Assembly: GCA_934234055.1 (NCBI GenBank)
Contig: CAKQGY010000001.1
Span: 88,166-152,165, forward strand
From: an uncultured Alphaproteobacteria bacterium
Lineage (GTDB): Bacteria; Pseudomonadota; Alphaproteobacteria; CAAHEQ01; UBA3637
Reading direction: 5' to 3'
DNA length: 64,000 nucleotides
The notes under the pieces are model-generated. The model ran no database searches. It worked only from the letters and a program-made list of their open reading frames with translations, and was not told the DNA's origin. The translations under genes and the position numbers were made by a program. Shown here in pieces: positions 23,109 through 31,691 of this stretch (position 1 is the first letter of the stretch; every line of letters starts with the position of its first letter).

Positions 23109-25898
23109 TTATTCTCCTTGTGTTGTGGTTTCGATTGAGGGAGTGGGTTCTTCCGGTTCTGTCGGGGTTTCGACAGGTGCTTCGGACACGGATTCGTCGG
23201 TTTCTTCATCGCCGATATCCGTGATACAGGTGGCCGAGACGACCTTTTCATTATTGTCCAAGCGGAACAAAATGACACCCATTGTGGATCGGCCGGCAAT
23301 CCGAATATCGTCGGCGCGCATCCGAATCAATTGCCCGCCATCGGTGACCAGCATAATATGTGAGCCCGCCGGCACCGGCATAGACGCCACCACATCAGCG
23401 GCACGCTTACCCTCGTCGGTTTTGATATTAGTGACACCTTGGGTCCCGCGGGAAGTAATCCGATACTCGTAAGCACTGGATCGTTTGCCATAGCCGGCAG
23501 AAGTCAGGGTTAAAATAAACTCTTCTTCGGCGGCCATTTTGGCAAATTCTTCGGCCGATAAAGTGGTCGTCGGGGTCGGAGTCGCTTCGTCCTCGGCCTC
23601 TTCGCCGGCCATACGCCGTTTGGCGGCAGCTTCCTTCAAATAGGCATCGCGTTTGTCAATGTCGGCCTTGGCGTGTTTAATCACCGACATGGAAATCACG
23701 GAATCACCGTCCGCCAGCTTCATACCACGCACACCGGTTGAGGCACGCGATTCAAAAACACGCACGTCGCTGACGGGGAAGCGGACGCATTTGCCGCCCT
23801 TGGCCGCCAGTAAAATGTCGTCATCGTCGGAGCAAATCGCAACGCCGATCAGCTTGTCGCCTTCATCCAGCTTCATCGCGATTTTACCGTTTTGGTTCAC
23901 ACGCCAGAAGTCTGACAGGCGATTCCGTCGCACACCACCGCTGCGAGTTGCAAACATCACAGTCAGGTTTTCGCATTCGGCTTCGGTTTCGGGCAGGGTT
24001 AAAATCGTTGTGATTGTCTCTCCTTGCTCTAACGGCATCAAATTGATCATCGGTTTGCCCAGTGATTGCGGCGTTCCCTCGGGCAGGCGATAGGTCTTTA
24101 ACTTATACACAATGCCGCGGTTAGAAAAGAACAAAAGCGGGCTGTGAGTGCAGGTGACGAACAGGTTGGAGACCGTGTCTTCGTCACGTGTGCTCATACC
24201 CGAACGACCCTTGCCGCCACGATTTTGCGCTCGATAAGTGTTCAGCGGCACGCGCTTGATATAGCCGGTATTTGTGACAGTAACGACCATATTTTCGCGC
24301 GGAATCAGATCTTCCATATCTTGTTCAAACTCGGCATCTTCAATGGTGGTGCGGCGTTCGTCAGGATATTGTGCTTTTAATAACTCAAACTCTTCACGAA
24401 TAATCGCCATAATCTTTTCACGGCTGGATAAAGTTGCCAAATATCCCTTGATCAGGCCCGCTAAATCGTTCACTTCGGCGTGGATTTTGTCGCGCTCCAA
24501 GCCGGTTAAACGATTCAATTTCAGATCCAAAATAGCCTTGGACTGGGCATCGGAAAGCATATAAACACCGTTTTCAACTTTACGATCCGGCTCGTCAATC
24601 AGTTGAATTAAAGCCTCTACATCATGAGCCTCCCAACGCGTTTCCATCAAACGCGCTTTGGCTGTTTGCGGATCCGGTGCGGTTTTAATCATCTCTATCA
24701 CGCGATCTAAATTCGCAACTGCTATAGCCAAGCCCACCAAAACATGCGCCCGATCACGCGCCTTATTTAATTCAAAAACCGTCCGACGACGAACGACCTC
24801 TTCACGGAAAGCCACAAAAGCCTCTATTATCTGTTTCAGATTCATCAGCTCGGGCCGGCCATGATTCAGAGCCAACATATTCATACCGAAACTGGTTTGC
24901 AACGGTGTGTATTTATACAGCTGGTTCAAAACAACTTCGGGGAAAGCATCTTTCTTTAACTCAATAACGACGCGGACACCTTGGCGGTCGGATTCGTCGC
25001 GCAAGTCCGAAATGCCGTCAATAATTTTGTCCTTAACCAATTGAGCAATCTTGATAATCATTTCGGCTTTGTTGACCTGATACGGGATTTCCGAAACGAT
25101 AATTGCCATTTTGTCTTTTTTAATTTCTTCAATTGTGCAACGACCACGCATAATGACCGAGCCCCGCCCCGTTGTATAGGCTGATCGCGCGCCGCCGCGG
25201 CCCAAAATCACGCCGCCCGTCGGAAAGTCCGGCGCCGGCACATAAGTCATCAACTCTTCGCTGGTAATATCGGGCTTGTCAATCATGGCAATACAGGCCG
25301 ACAGCACTTCGCCCAGGTTGTGCGGCGGAATGTTGGTCGCCATACCGACGGCAATACCACCCGACCCGTTGACAAGCAGATTCGGGAACTTGGCCGGCAG
25401 AACATCGGGTTCTTGGCAAGTTTCATCATAGTTGGGGCGGAAATCCACCGTGTCGCGGTCAATGTCTTCCAGCAACCAATGCGCCGTTTGAGCCAAGCGC
25501 GCCTCGGTATACCGCATGGCAGCCGCTTTGTCGCCGTCCATAGAGCCAAAGTTGCCCTGCGAATCAATCAAAGGCACCCGCATAGAGAATGTTTGCGCCA
25601 TACGCACCATCGCTTCATAAATGGAGCTGTCGCCGTGGGGGTGATACTTACCCATAACATCACCAACGATACGCGCTGACTTACGGAAAGGCTTATTATA
25701 GTCATAACCGTTCTCGTTCATAGAGAACAAAATCCGCCGGTGGACGGGCTTTAACCCGTCGCGCACATCAGGCAGGGCACGCGAGACAATCACGCTCATC
25801 GCATAGTCCAGATAAGATTTGCGCATTTCCTCTTCAATGGCCGTCGGCATCACATCAACGACACCTGTTGTAATAGCGGTTTGATTTAATTCTGTCAT
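23109..25898 (-). CDS. gyrA: DNA gyrase subunit A
   Basis: 929 aa, longer than the ~875 of E. coli. It introduces negative supercoils with GyrB. The catalytic Tyr lies in AMRYTEARL. The quinolone-resistance region reads [17 protein letters not shown]: Ser83-equivalent kept, Glu at the Asp87 position. The GyrA box appears as [10 protein letters not shown]. The beta-pinwheel domain carries a Lys/Glu-rich insertion ([26 protein letters not shown] region) and an acidic tail, accounting for the extra length. Promoter at 25940-25968. Confidence 0.97.
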   Translation of the reverse strand: MTELNQTAITTGVVDVMPTAIEEEMRKSYLDYAMSVIVSRALPDVRDGLKPVHRRILFSMNENGYDYNKPFRKSARIVGDVMGKYHPHGDSSIYEAMVRMAQTFSMRVPLIDSQGNFGSMDGDKAAAMRYTEARLAQTAHWLLEDIDRDTVDFRPNYDETCQEPDVLPAKFPNLLVNGSGGIAVGMATNIPPHNLGEVLSACIAMIDKPDITSEELMTYVPAPDFPTGGVILGRGGARSAYTTGRGSVIMRGRCTIEEIKKDKMAIIVSEIPYQVNKAEMIIKIAQLVKDKIIDGISDLRDESDRQGVRVVIELKKDAFPEVVLNQLYKYTPLQTSFGMNMLALNHGRPELMNLKQIIEAFVAFREEVVRRRTVFELNKARDRAHVLVGLAIAVANLDRVIEMIKTAPDPQTAKARLMETRWEAHDVEALIQLIDEPDRKVENGVYMLSDAQSKAILDLKLNRLTGLERDKIHAEVNDLAGLIKGYLATLSSREKIMAIIREEFELLKAQYPDERRTTIEDAEFEQDMEDLIPRENMVVTVTNTGYIKRVPLNTYRAQNRGGKGRSGMSTRDEDTVSNLFVTCTHSPLLFFSNRGIVYKLKTYRLPEGTPQSLGKPMINLMPLEQGETITTILTLPETEAECENLTVMFATRSGGVRRNRLSDFWRVNQNGKIAMKLDEGDKLIGVAICSDDDDILLAAKGGKCVRFPVSDVRVFESRASTGVRGMKLADGDSVISMSVIKHAKADIDKRDAYLKEAAAKRRMAGEEAEDEATPTPTTTLSAEEFAKMAAEEEFILTLTSAGYGKRSSAYEYRITSRGTQGVTNIKTDEGKRAADVVASMPVPAGSHIMLVTDGGQLIRMRADDIRIAGRSTMGVILFRLDNNEKVVSATCITDIGDEETDESVSEAPVETPTEPEEPTPSIETTTQGE

Positions 25899-25939
25899 CT
25901 TTTTATCCTTATTTTAAGTTTCAAAACAGTTGTGTCCAG

Positions 25940-25968
25940 CCTACCATTTTTTCCGTCCGGGTGCAAGC
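25940..25968 (-). promoter_or_regulatory. gyrA promoter
   Basis: Minus strand TTGCAC (25968-25963), 17 nt, TAGGCT (25945-25940); the -10 is the same as in the hydE promoter. Confidence 0.65.
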
Positions 25969-26013
25969 AAAAAATGACTTTTTTGAGTAAAAAAATAGGA
26001 TTTTTTCGGGAAA

Positions 26014-26064
26014 GATAAAAAAAGAAATACATTTTTCACAGATGAACTGTTTCCAATGTATTTC
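26014..26064 (-). terminator. Intrinsic terminator of the candidate small RNA
   Basis: Minus strand GAAATACATT (26064-26055) pairs with AATGTATTTC (26033-26024), with ACAG/CTGT nested in the loop, followed by seven T. Confidence 0.85.
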
Positions 26065-26162
26065 TATAAAGGCGCCCTGCCAAACTTTTCATGTTTATAT
26101 TCAGCCAATTACCCTGGCAGGGCTATCGGTGATCATCAATGCCCCCAAAGTAATCACCGAAT
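26014..26162 (-). ncRNA. Candidate small RNA with three hairpins
   Basis: An autonomous unit in the 326-bp gap between the first pilin gene and gyrA. It has its own promoter (26169-26197). Hairpin 1 is an 8-bp TCGGTGAT/ATCACCGA stem (26153-26160 with 26126-26133) whose loop carries GGGGG. Hairpin 2 is an 8-bp GCCCTGCC/GGCAGGGC stem (26116-26123 with 26074-26081). Hairpin 3 is a 10-bp stem with a T7 tract that terminates it. There is no open reading frame of note. I do not recognise it as 6S, SRP, tmRNA or RNase P RNA. Confidence 0.6.
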
Positions 26163-26168
26163 GGGAAT

Positions 26169-26197
26169 ATTCTAGCACACTTTAAAATGCAACGCAA
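26169..26197 (-). promoter_or_regulatory. Promoter of the candidate small RNA
   Basis: Minus strand TTGCGT (26197-26192), 17 nt, TAGAAT (26174-26169). It lies inside an AAAATGC/GCATTTT hairpin (26184-26204) that may weakly terminate the pilin transcript. Confidence 0.65.
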
Positions 26198-26224
26198 GCA
26201 TTTTTTTTGTGCCAGGAAGAATTT

Positions 26225-27316
26225 TTATTTGCAGAAGACCGCTGCTGCGCCAGCATAGCCATCTGAGCGACTCATGGCTTGAACGAGACAATTATTTTGC
26301 ATATGCACGATTGTTTGCCCTGAAACCCAATAGCTGTTTGTGTATGAAACACCCTGAAATTCTGCACAATTATTAACAATTTCAGCAGATGAGACAAGCG
26401 CTTTTCCAATTGCTCGACACCAGTCCTGCGCACCCGGATATGATAAATATCCCCAGGTACAATTTGTGCCATTATCCGCCGGCCGACACCAAGAACGTAC
26501 ATCGGATCGTGAGGGATAATAGTATGTCGTCCCATTGATTACTTTGGTTCTGGCACGAGCCTTTTGGCACTTATCCGGTGTCCTACCGCTTTCTTGCCAT
26601 GAGGAATGCCCACCATAGTTACAAAATTCCCCTGTGGGGCAAGAACCGCCCGAATTACACGAATCACCTTCATTTGGCACACATTGTCCAGTGCTGTTGC
26701 ATACCCCTTGCATACCCCCCTGTTCACACGGAGTCCCCGAGGGCTCAAATCCACGCGTTTGTGTTCCGTCATTATTATCTACACAAGTTTGACAGGGGCT
26801 ATAACGACAGAGTGCATCTTCGGGATCGGATTCGGTGCTACCCCGCGTTCCGTCCAACGAGGTGTTAAAGGCAAAAGTAATCTCGTTATCTGCGTCTGCA
26901 CAGGTGTGATCTGATTTAACGCCTTTAACCCAAATCTTATCATTACCCAACATAATCTCGGACGCCGATTTTAACCCCCCGTTCAGAACATTATCACACA
27001 CATTTTTGGATACATGATTGACGGTCAGGTCAAATCCTGTTGCATCGGCTACCAAAGCAACGCCCGAATCGCCGATTGTCGTGCCGAATTCAGCATCCAA
27101 AGCGTTGTTGGAAATATCATTCCCCAGCAACATCAACGGGGACAAAGCAATTGCGCGTTTGTTCACGCCGTCCAAGATGTCGTTGGCTTTGGATTTGTCC
27201 ATCGCGTAATTAAATCCCGCGATGCCGCCGATGGTTAAAATCCCCATAATGGCCAAAACCCCCAGCATCTCCACCATAGACCGGCCCGATTCGTTTTGTA
27301 AAAATATTTTGTTCAT
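26225..27316 (-). CDS. Prepilin-like surface protein 1 (Cys-rich)
   Basis: 363 aa. Type IV prepilin-type leader: NESG|RSMVEMLGVLAIMG, with cleavage expected after Gly11 and the conserved Glu at +5, followed by the hydrophobic helix running into TIGGIAGFNYAMDKSKAN. The large exported head has many Cys in clusters (CRYSPCQTC, CNSTGQC, CPTGEFCNYGG) and a C-terminal block WCRAIGKALVSSAEIVNNC...NSYWVSGQ, probably disulfide-stabilised. No pilus assembly genes are in the window. GGAGG precedes the ATG. A long leader with a terminator and a leader peptide lies upstream (27317-27522). Confidence 0.82.
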   Translation of the reverse strand: MNKIFLQNESGRSMVEMLGVLAIMGILTIGGIAGFNYAMDKSKANDILDGVNKRAIALSPLMLLGNDISNNALDAEFGTTIGDSGVALVADATGFDLTVNHVSKNVCDNVLNGGLKSASEIMLGNDKIWVKGVKSDHTCADADNEITFAFNTSLDGTRGSTESDPEDALCRYSPCQTCVDNNDGTQTRGFEPSGTPCEQGGMQGVCNSTGQCVPNEGDSCNSGGSCPTGEFCNYGGHSSWQESGRTPDKCQKARARTKVINGTTYYYPSRSDVRSWCRPADNGTNCTWGYLSYPGAQDWCRAIGKALVSSAEIVNNCAEFQGVSYTNSYWVSGQTIVHMQNNCLVQAMSRSDGYAGAAAVFCK

Positions 27317-27335
27317 AGTTCAACCTCCGTGCTGT

Positions 27336-27363
27336 AAAAAAATTGTCGCCTGATGTTGGCGAC
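27336..27363 (-). terminator. Leader terminator before pilin gene 1
   Basis: Minus strand GTCGCC/GGCGAC stem (27363-27358 with 27350-27345), 7-nt loop, AA then seven T, 20 nt before the pilin start codon. Confidence 0.8.
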
Positions 27364-27480
27364 CGGAAGTTAAGAACTATAAACGAATAGCGCGGCATAT
27401 TGGCCGGAAAGCTTATTTTACCGCCTTCCGGTCTGAGCCGGAAAGCGTGTGGAAATTTCGTTTTCTACACCAAACGTCGT

Positions 27481-27510
27481 TTAAGGGTTCTTACGCCCCG
27501 GAACAGCCAT
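27481..27510 (-). CDS. Leader peptide MAVPGRKNP before pilin gene 1
   Basis: Nine codons and a TAA. AGGAG (27521-27517) is 6 nt before the ATG, as good as the ribosome site of the pilin itself. Its last codons form one arm of the proposed antiterminator pairing, so a ribosome translating it would disrupt that pairing. It is very short and could be fortuitous. Confidence 0.4.
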   Translation of the reverse strand: MAVPGRKNP

Positions 27511-27528
27511 CACCTGCTCCTGAAATTT

Positions 27529-27557
27529 ATCCTAGCGGATTTTACAGACGATTGCAA
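27529..27557 (-). promoter_or_regulatory. Promoter of the pilin 1 leader
   Basis: Minus strand TTGCAA (27557-27552), 17 nt, TAGGAT (27534-27529). The -35 hexamer is its own reverse complement and could also serve the divergent hydrogenase operon. Confidence 0.65.
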
Positions 27558-27579
27558 GCACTTTTTTCCATCATAATAA
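27552..27579 (+). promoter_or_regulatory. Possible hydrogenase operon promoter sharing the -35
   Basis: TTGCAA (27552-27557), 16 nt, TAATAA (27574-27579). Tentative; a second candidate -10 (TATGAT, 27605-27610) lies downstream without a well-spaced -35. Confidence 0.35.
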
Positions 27580-27646
27580 AAAAAGTTTGCGTTCGCCGAA
27601 AAAGTATGATACAACAAAAAAATAACAACATAAAAGGAGAAAAGAA

Positions 27647-28141
27647 ATGTCTGCGGATACAGCACAAATTCAAGAAGAAACACGAAAATTATTGGTGAAA
27701 TGGAAAGGAAAACGCGGCTCGCTGATTATGGCTTTGCATGAAATACAGGGGGCTTTCGGTTATGTGCCGTGGGAAGCAATGGCCGTAGTGGCCGAGGAAT
27801 TGAAAACCCCGATGGCGCAAATCTATTCGGTTTTGACATTCTATAATCATTTTAAATTGAAAGCTCCCGGGAAAGTGGTTATTTCTATTTGTGATGGAAC
27901 AGCCTGTCATATCAAAGGCGCTCCGGGTGTGATAGAAGCCTTTGAGCGCGAACTGGGCGTAGAGCAGGGAGTGACAACGCCGGACGGCTTATTCTACATC
28001 CAAATTGTGCGGTGTTTGGGGTGCTGCGGGTTGGCCCCGGTGGTCGTTGTGAACGGAAAGACCTATGGGAAAGTATCACCTGAACAGGTGCCGGAAATCG
28101 TGGCTGAATGGCGTAATTCTTTGAAACAAGGAGAACAATAA
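27647..28141 (+). CDS. hndA: NAD(H)-dependent [FeFe] hydrogenase, NuoE-like subunit
   Basis: 164 aa. Thioredoxin-fold [2Fe-2S] protein of the NuoE/HndA family: YSVLTFYNHFKLKAPGK leads to ligands CDGTAC (CX4C) and CLGCC near VRCLGCCGLAPVVVVNGKTYG. It relays electrons between the flavin subunit and the hydrogenase subunit. AAAGGAG precedes ATG 27647. First gene of a tight operon; the next start is one base after its stop. Confidence 0.93.
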   Translation: MSADTAQIQEETRKLLVKWKGKRGSLIMALHEIQGAFGYVPWEAMAVVAEELKTPMAQIYSVLTFYNHFKLKAPGKVVISICDGTACHIKGAPGVIEAFERELGVEQGVTTPDGLFYIQIVRCLGCCGLAPVVVVNGKTYGKVSPEQVPEIVAEWRNSLKQGEQ

Positions 28142-28142
28142 A

Positions 28143-29873
28143 ATGGCAGAACTGACACAAGAACAAATTGAAAAATTAAAAGCCTTGGGGCGAACACAAA
28201 AGGAAAACCTGTTGAAACTGGGTGAAGAGTTTAAGACACGGGTGCAAAACTATCGGGCTGCTATTTATACCTGTAATGCAACCAGTTGCCATTCGGGTGG
28301 GGCGGCCGGTGTAATTGATGTATTTAAGGAATGCCTGGCGGCGGCGGGTCTGGAAAATGAGGTGCGCATGGTATGTACCGGGTGTATGGGGTTGTGTGCG
28401 TCGGGTCCTCTGGCACGTGTGGAAATAAAAGGACAACCGCCGATGTTGTATCAGCATGTGACGCCGGAATTGGCTCGTCAAATTGTGGCCGAGCATGTGT
28501 TGCCGGTGTTGAAACAGGCGGGGGGACCCGAAGTGCCGGCGCACTTAAAAAAACACGAATTATCTCTGGATTTACCGTTTTTTACTAAACAACGTAAGAT
28601 TGTGCTACGTCTGTTGGGGCATTCGGATCCCGAAGATTTGGGGGAATATGTGGCAAACGGCGGATATCAGGGACTAATGAAAGCTTTGACCATGAAACCG
28701 CAGGAAGTGTTGGATATTATCAAAAAATCCGGATTACGCGGTCGTGGCGGCGGTGGATTCCCTACGGGCACAAAATGGGAAATGCTGGCTAAGGCACCCT
28801 TGGTAAACGGTGAAAAATTTATGGTCTGTAATGGCGATGAAGGAGATCCGGGAGCTTATATGGATTCGTGTATTTTGGGCGGGGGTTCACATGCGGTTCT
28901 GGAAGGAATGATGATCGGAGCCTATGCGACAGGTGCTACTTCGGGATGGTTTTATATTCGAGCCGAATATCCGTTGGCTATTAAACGTATGGAATTGGCT
29001 TTGAAGCAAGCCAAACGCTATGGTATTTTAGGGCGTAATATCTTTGGCACAGACTTTAATTTCATGGCGGATATTCGCTATGGTGCTGGTGCTTTTGTGT
29101 GCGGCGAAGAAACGGCTTTGATGGCGTCTGTGGAAGGAAAACGAGGCACTCCACGGCCACGGCCGCCATTCCCGACACAGCAAGGACTGTTTAAAAAACC
29201 AACCGCTATCAATAATGTAGAAACATTGGCGAATGTGGCACCGATTGTTGTTAACGGCCCCGAGTGGTTCAGTTCCGTGGGAACGGCGACATCAAAAGGG
29301 ACTAAGGTTTTTGCCATTACCGGAAAAGTTAAACACTCGGGACTGGTGGAAGTGCCGATGGGCACGACGGTGGGCGAAATGGTCAATGATGTGGGGGGCG
29401 GAACAAGCTCGGGTAAGCCCTTTAAGGCTGTGCAAACCGGTGGGCCGTCCGGCGGGGTGATTCCGGCTTCGGAATTGCATATGCCGCTGTGCTATGAGGA
29501 GTTGAAAAAAATCGGCTCGATGATGGGGTCGGGCGGTATGATCGTGATGGATAAAGATGACAGCATGGTTGAAATCGCCAAGTTCTATTTGGGCTTTACG
29601 GTTGATGAATCGTGCGGTAAGTGTGCTCCGTGCCGGATCGGCGGGTATCAAATGCTGAAACTGATGAAAAAAATTGCGTCGGGTAAAGGCACACGTGCAG
29701 ATATCGCTAAAATTAAGGAAATCGGAAATGCAATGAAGAATGCGTCTTTGTGCGGACTGGGACAAACCGCTCCGAACCCGGTTCTGTCCACGATGAAGTT
29801 CTTTCCCGAAGAGTATAATGCTCTTTTGACTGATTCTGATCAAAATACCGATTCGCAAGATAAGGAGGCATAA
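28143..29873 (+). CDS. hndC: NAD(H)-dependent [FeFe] hydrogenase, NuoF-like flavin subunit
   Basis: 576 aa. An N-terminal thioredoxin-like [2Fe-2S] domain (CNATSCHSGG ... CTGCMGLCASGP, residues ~38-90) is fused to a NuoF core: GLRGRGGGGFPTGTKW (NADH/FMN), CNGDEGDPGAYMDS, the SLBB region, and [4Fe-4S] ligands SCGKCAPCRIG with the later LCGLGQ Cys. It oxidises or reduces NAD(H) and is the flavin site proposed for electron bifurcation in such enzymes. It ends without the extra C-terminal ferredoxin domain some homologues carry. One base separates it from hydA. Confidence 0.94.
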   Translation: MAELTQEQIEKLKALGRTQKENLLKLGEEFKTRVQNYRAAIYTCNATSCHSGGAAGVIDVFKECLAAAGLENEVRMVCTGCMGLCASGPLARVEIKGQPPMLYQHVTPELARQIVAEHVLPVLKQAGGPEVPAHLKKHELSLDLPFFTKQRKIVLRLLGHSDPEDLGEYVANGGYQGLMKALTMKPQEVLDIIKKSGLRGRGGGGFPTGTKWEMLAKAPLVNGEKFMVCNGDEGDPGAYMDSCILGGGSHAVLEGMMIGAYATGATSGWFYIRAEYPLAIKRMELALKQAKRYGILGRNIFGTDFNFMADIRYGAGAFVCGEETALMASVEGKRGTPRPRPPFPTQQGLFKKPTAINNVETLANVAPIVVNGPEWFSSVGTATSKGTKVFAITGKVKHSGLVEVPMGTTVGEMVNDVGGGTSSGKPFKAVQTGGPSGGVIPASELHMPLCYEELKKIGSMMGSGGMIVMDKDDSMVEIAKFYLGFTVDESCGKCAPCRIGGYQMLKLMKKIASGKGTRADIAKIKEIGNAMKNASLCGLGQTAPNPVLSTMKFFPEEYNALLTDSDQNTDSQDKEA

Positions 29874-29874
29874 T

Positions 29875-31629
29875 ATGACAACATTAAAAATTGATTCTCA
29901 AATCGTGACAGTGCCCGATGGAACAACAATTCTGGATGCGGCTAAAACAGTGCAAATAGCTATTCCGACACTGTGTCATCACCCGGATTTACCACCAACC
30001 GCATCGTGTGGTATCTGTATCGTTAAGGCAAACGGCCGGATGGTGCGCGCGTGTAGTACTCCGGTCAGTGAAGGCATGGAAGTCATTACGCGTGATCCGG
30101 ATATTATTGCTGCACGGCAAACGGTGCTGAAATTAACGCTGAGCCGTCATCCAAACGATTGCTTGACATGCTTGAAAAATGATACCTGTGAACTGCGGCA
30201 ATTGGCATCGGATTTTGGGATTCGAACAAGTGAATTTGAAAATATTACGCCGGACAAAGCCGAAGCTCCAAGGGATGACACAACCAAAAGCATCGTCTTT
30301 GATCCGCGTAAATGTATCTTGTGCGGTCGATGTGTGGAAGTATGTCAAGATGTCCAAAATGTGTGGGCTCTGACGATGTTAAAACGGGGTATTACGACAC
30401 ATGTGGCAACGGCGGCCGATAAAAAATTGGGTGAAAGTCCCTGTATCAAATGCGGTCAGTGCACGGCACATTGTCCGACAGGAGCATTGACAGAACGCGA
30501 TGATACCGAATACGTTTGGTCCATGATACATGATCCCGCCATTCATACCGTTGTTCAAATTGCTCCGGCTGTGCGTGTAGCCGTGGGTGAGGCTTTCGGC
30601 TTGAAATCCGGTGCTTTGACAACAGGTAAGATTTATGCAGCCTTGCGGCGGTTGGGGTTTGATACAATTTTTGATACAAACTTTGGTGCTGATCTGACAA
30701 TCATGGAAGAAGGAAGTGAATTTATAGAACGCTTTATACACGGACAGGGAACTCTGCCGTTGATGACTTCGTGCTGTCCGGCATGGGTAGATTATACGGA
30801 AAAATATTATCCGGATTTGATTCCGAACCTGTCATCGTGTAAGTCGCCTCATGAAATGTTAGGAGCATTGGCAAAAACCTATTTCGCCGATCAGCAACAT
30901 ATCGCGGCCGAAAAAATGCGCGTGGTTTCGGTGATGCCTTGCACGGCTAAAAAGTTTGAAATAGCACGTTCGGAAGATATGGCTTCTTCGGGCTTTCAAG
31001 ATGTTGATGTGACAATCACAACGCGTGAATTGGCTCGTATGATTAAGCAAGCCGGCATTGACTTTGTGAATCTGCCCGAAGAACAAGCCGACAACCCGTT
31101 GGGCTCTTATACGGGGGCGGGCACGGTATTTGGCTTTACGGGCGGTGTTATGGAAGCGGCTTTGCGCACGGTGCACGCCATTATCACCGGTCAGGAAATG
31201 CCGGCGGATGCTTTGGAAGTTAAGCCTATCTTGGGCTTGGATACAGCCATTAAGGAAATGACGTTGGATCTGGCCGGACGTGAAGTGCGAATCGCCGTTG
31301 TTCACGGAGTTGGACATGCTCAGGAAGTGATGGAACGAGTGCGTCAGGCCGCTCAACAGGGGGCTGAACCACCTTATCACTTTATTGAAGTTATGGCGTG
31401 CCCGGGTGGGTGTGTCGGTGGTGGCGGACAACCCTTGGGCGTGACGAATGCGGTGCGTGAAGCACGAATGGCCGGGTTGACACAAGATGATCGAACGTCG
31501 CATCTGCGTTGCTCGCACCAAAATCCCGATGTGAAAAAATTATATCAGGATTTCTTGGGCAAACCGTTGTCCGAGAAGGCTCATCACCTGTTGCACACGC
31601 ATTATCACAAGCGGCCGTTGTATAAATAA
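29875..31629 (+). CDS. hydA: [FeFe] hydrogenase catalytic subunit
   Basis: 584 aa. Domains in order: [2Fe-2S] ferredoxin (CHHPDLPPTASCGIC), His-Cys [4Fe-4S] (HPNDCLTCLKNDTC), two-cluster ferredoxin (CILCGRCVEVC, CIKCGQCTAHCPTG), H-cluster domain, small-subunit domain. The three H-cluster motifs are intact: TSCCPAW (~300), MPCTAKKFE (~354), EVMACPGGCVGGGGQP (~505). The only change from the common form is Ala for Gly in L1. The layout equals the NAD(P)-linked multisubunit (group A3 type) hydrogenases, some of which bifurcate electrons between NADH and ferredoxin. Maturases are 20 kb away. A terminator follows. Confidence 0.96.
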   Translation: MTTLKIDSQIVTVPDGTTILDAAKTVQIAIPTLCHHPDLPPTASCGICIVKANGRMVRACSTPVSEGMEVITRDPDIIAARQTVLKLTLSRHPNDCLTCLKNDTCELRQLASDFGIRTSEFENITPDKAEAPRDDTTKSIVFDPRKCILCGRCVEVCQDVQNVWALTMLKRGITTHVATAADKKLGESPCIKCGQCTAHCPTGALTERDDTEYVWSMIHDPAIHTVVQIAPAVRVAVGEAFGLKSGALTTGKIYAALRRLGFDTIFDTNFGADLTIMEEGSEFIERFIHGQGTLPLMTSCCPAWVDYTEKYYPDLIPNLSSCKSPHEMLGALAKTYFADQQHIAAEKMRVVSVMPCTAKKFEIARSEDMASSGFQDVDVTITTRELARMIKQAGIDFVNLPEEQADNPLGSYTGAGTVFGFTGGVMEAALRTVHAIITGQEMPADALEVKPILGLDTAIKEMTLDLAGREVRIAVVHGVGHAQEVMERVRQAAQQGAEPPYHFIEVMACPGGCVGGGGQPLGVTNAVREARMAGLTQDDRTSHLRCSHQNPDVKKLYQDFLGKPLSEKAHHLLHTHYHKRPLYK

Positions 31630-31646
31630 AATAAGGTGCGCTTGAC

Positions 31647-31675
31647 AAAAGGGCAGGATAAACCTGCCCTTTTTT
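31647..31675. terminator. Terminator after hydA
   Basis: AAAAGGGCAGG/CCTGCCCTTTT (31647-31657 with 31663-31673), 5-nt loop, T-run. It also faces the convergent pilin gene 2. Confidence 0.9.
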
Positions 31676-31691
31676 AGTAAAAAGAGTGGGA

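Larger units (their letters stand above)
27317..27522 (-). promoter_or_regulatory. Attenuator-like leader of pilin gene 1
   Basis: About 205 nt between the promoter (27529-27557) and the pilin ATG. It contains a 9-codon leader peptide, several GC hairpins (TTCCGG/CCGGAA, GTGT/ACAC) and an intrinsic terminator (27336-27363) directly before the pilin ribosome site. TAAGAAC inside the leader peptide (27493-27487) can pair with GTTCTTA (27377-27371), and adjacent GGCG can pair with CGCC of the terminator's 5' arm, which would be an alternative to the terminator. Regulation by leader-peptide translation is inference. Confidence 0.6.

Noticed and set aside
27345..27522. c-di-GMP or fluoride riboswitch in the pilin 1 leader
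   Set aside because: A GGTGATGG stretch recalls fluoride aptamers, but the downstream partner segment and the conserved c-di-GMP receptor motifs are absent.
30859..31521. Leftward 220-codon open frame inside hydA
   Set aside because: Antisense to H-cluster coding sequence; His/Arg-rich translation typical of an antisense shadow.
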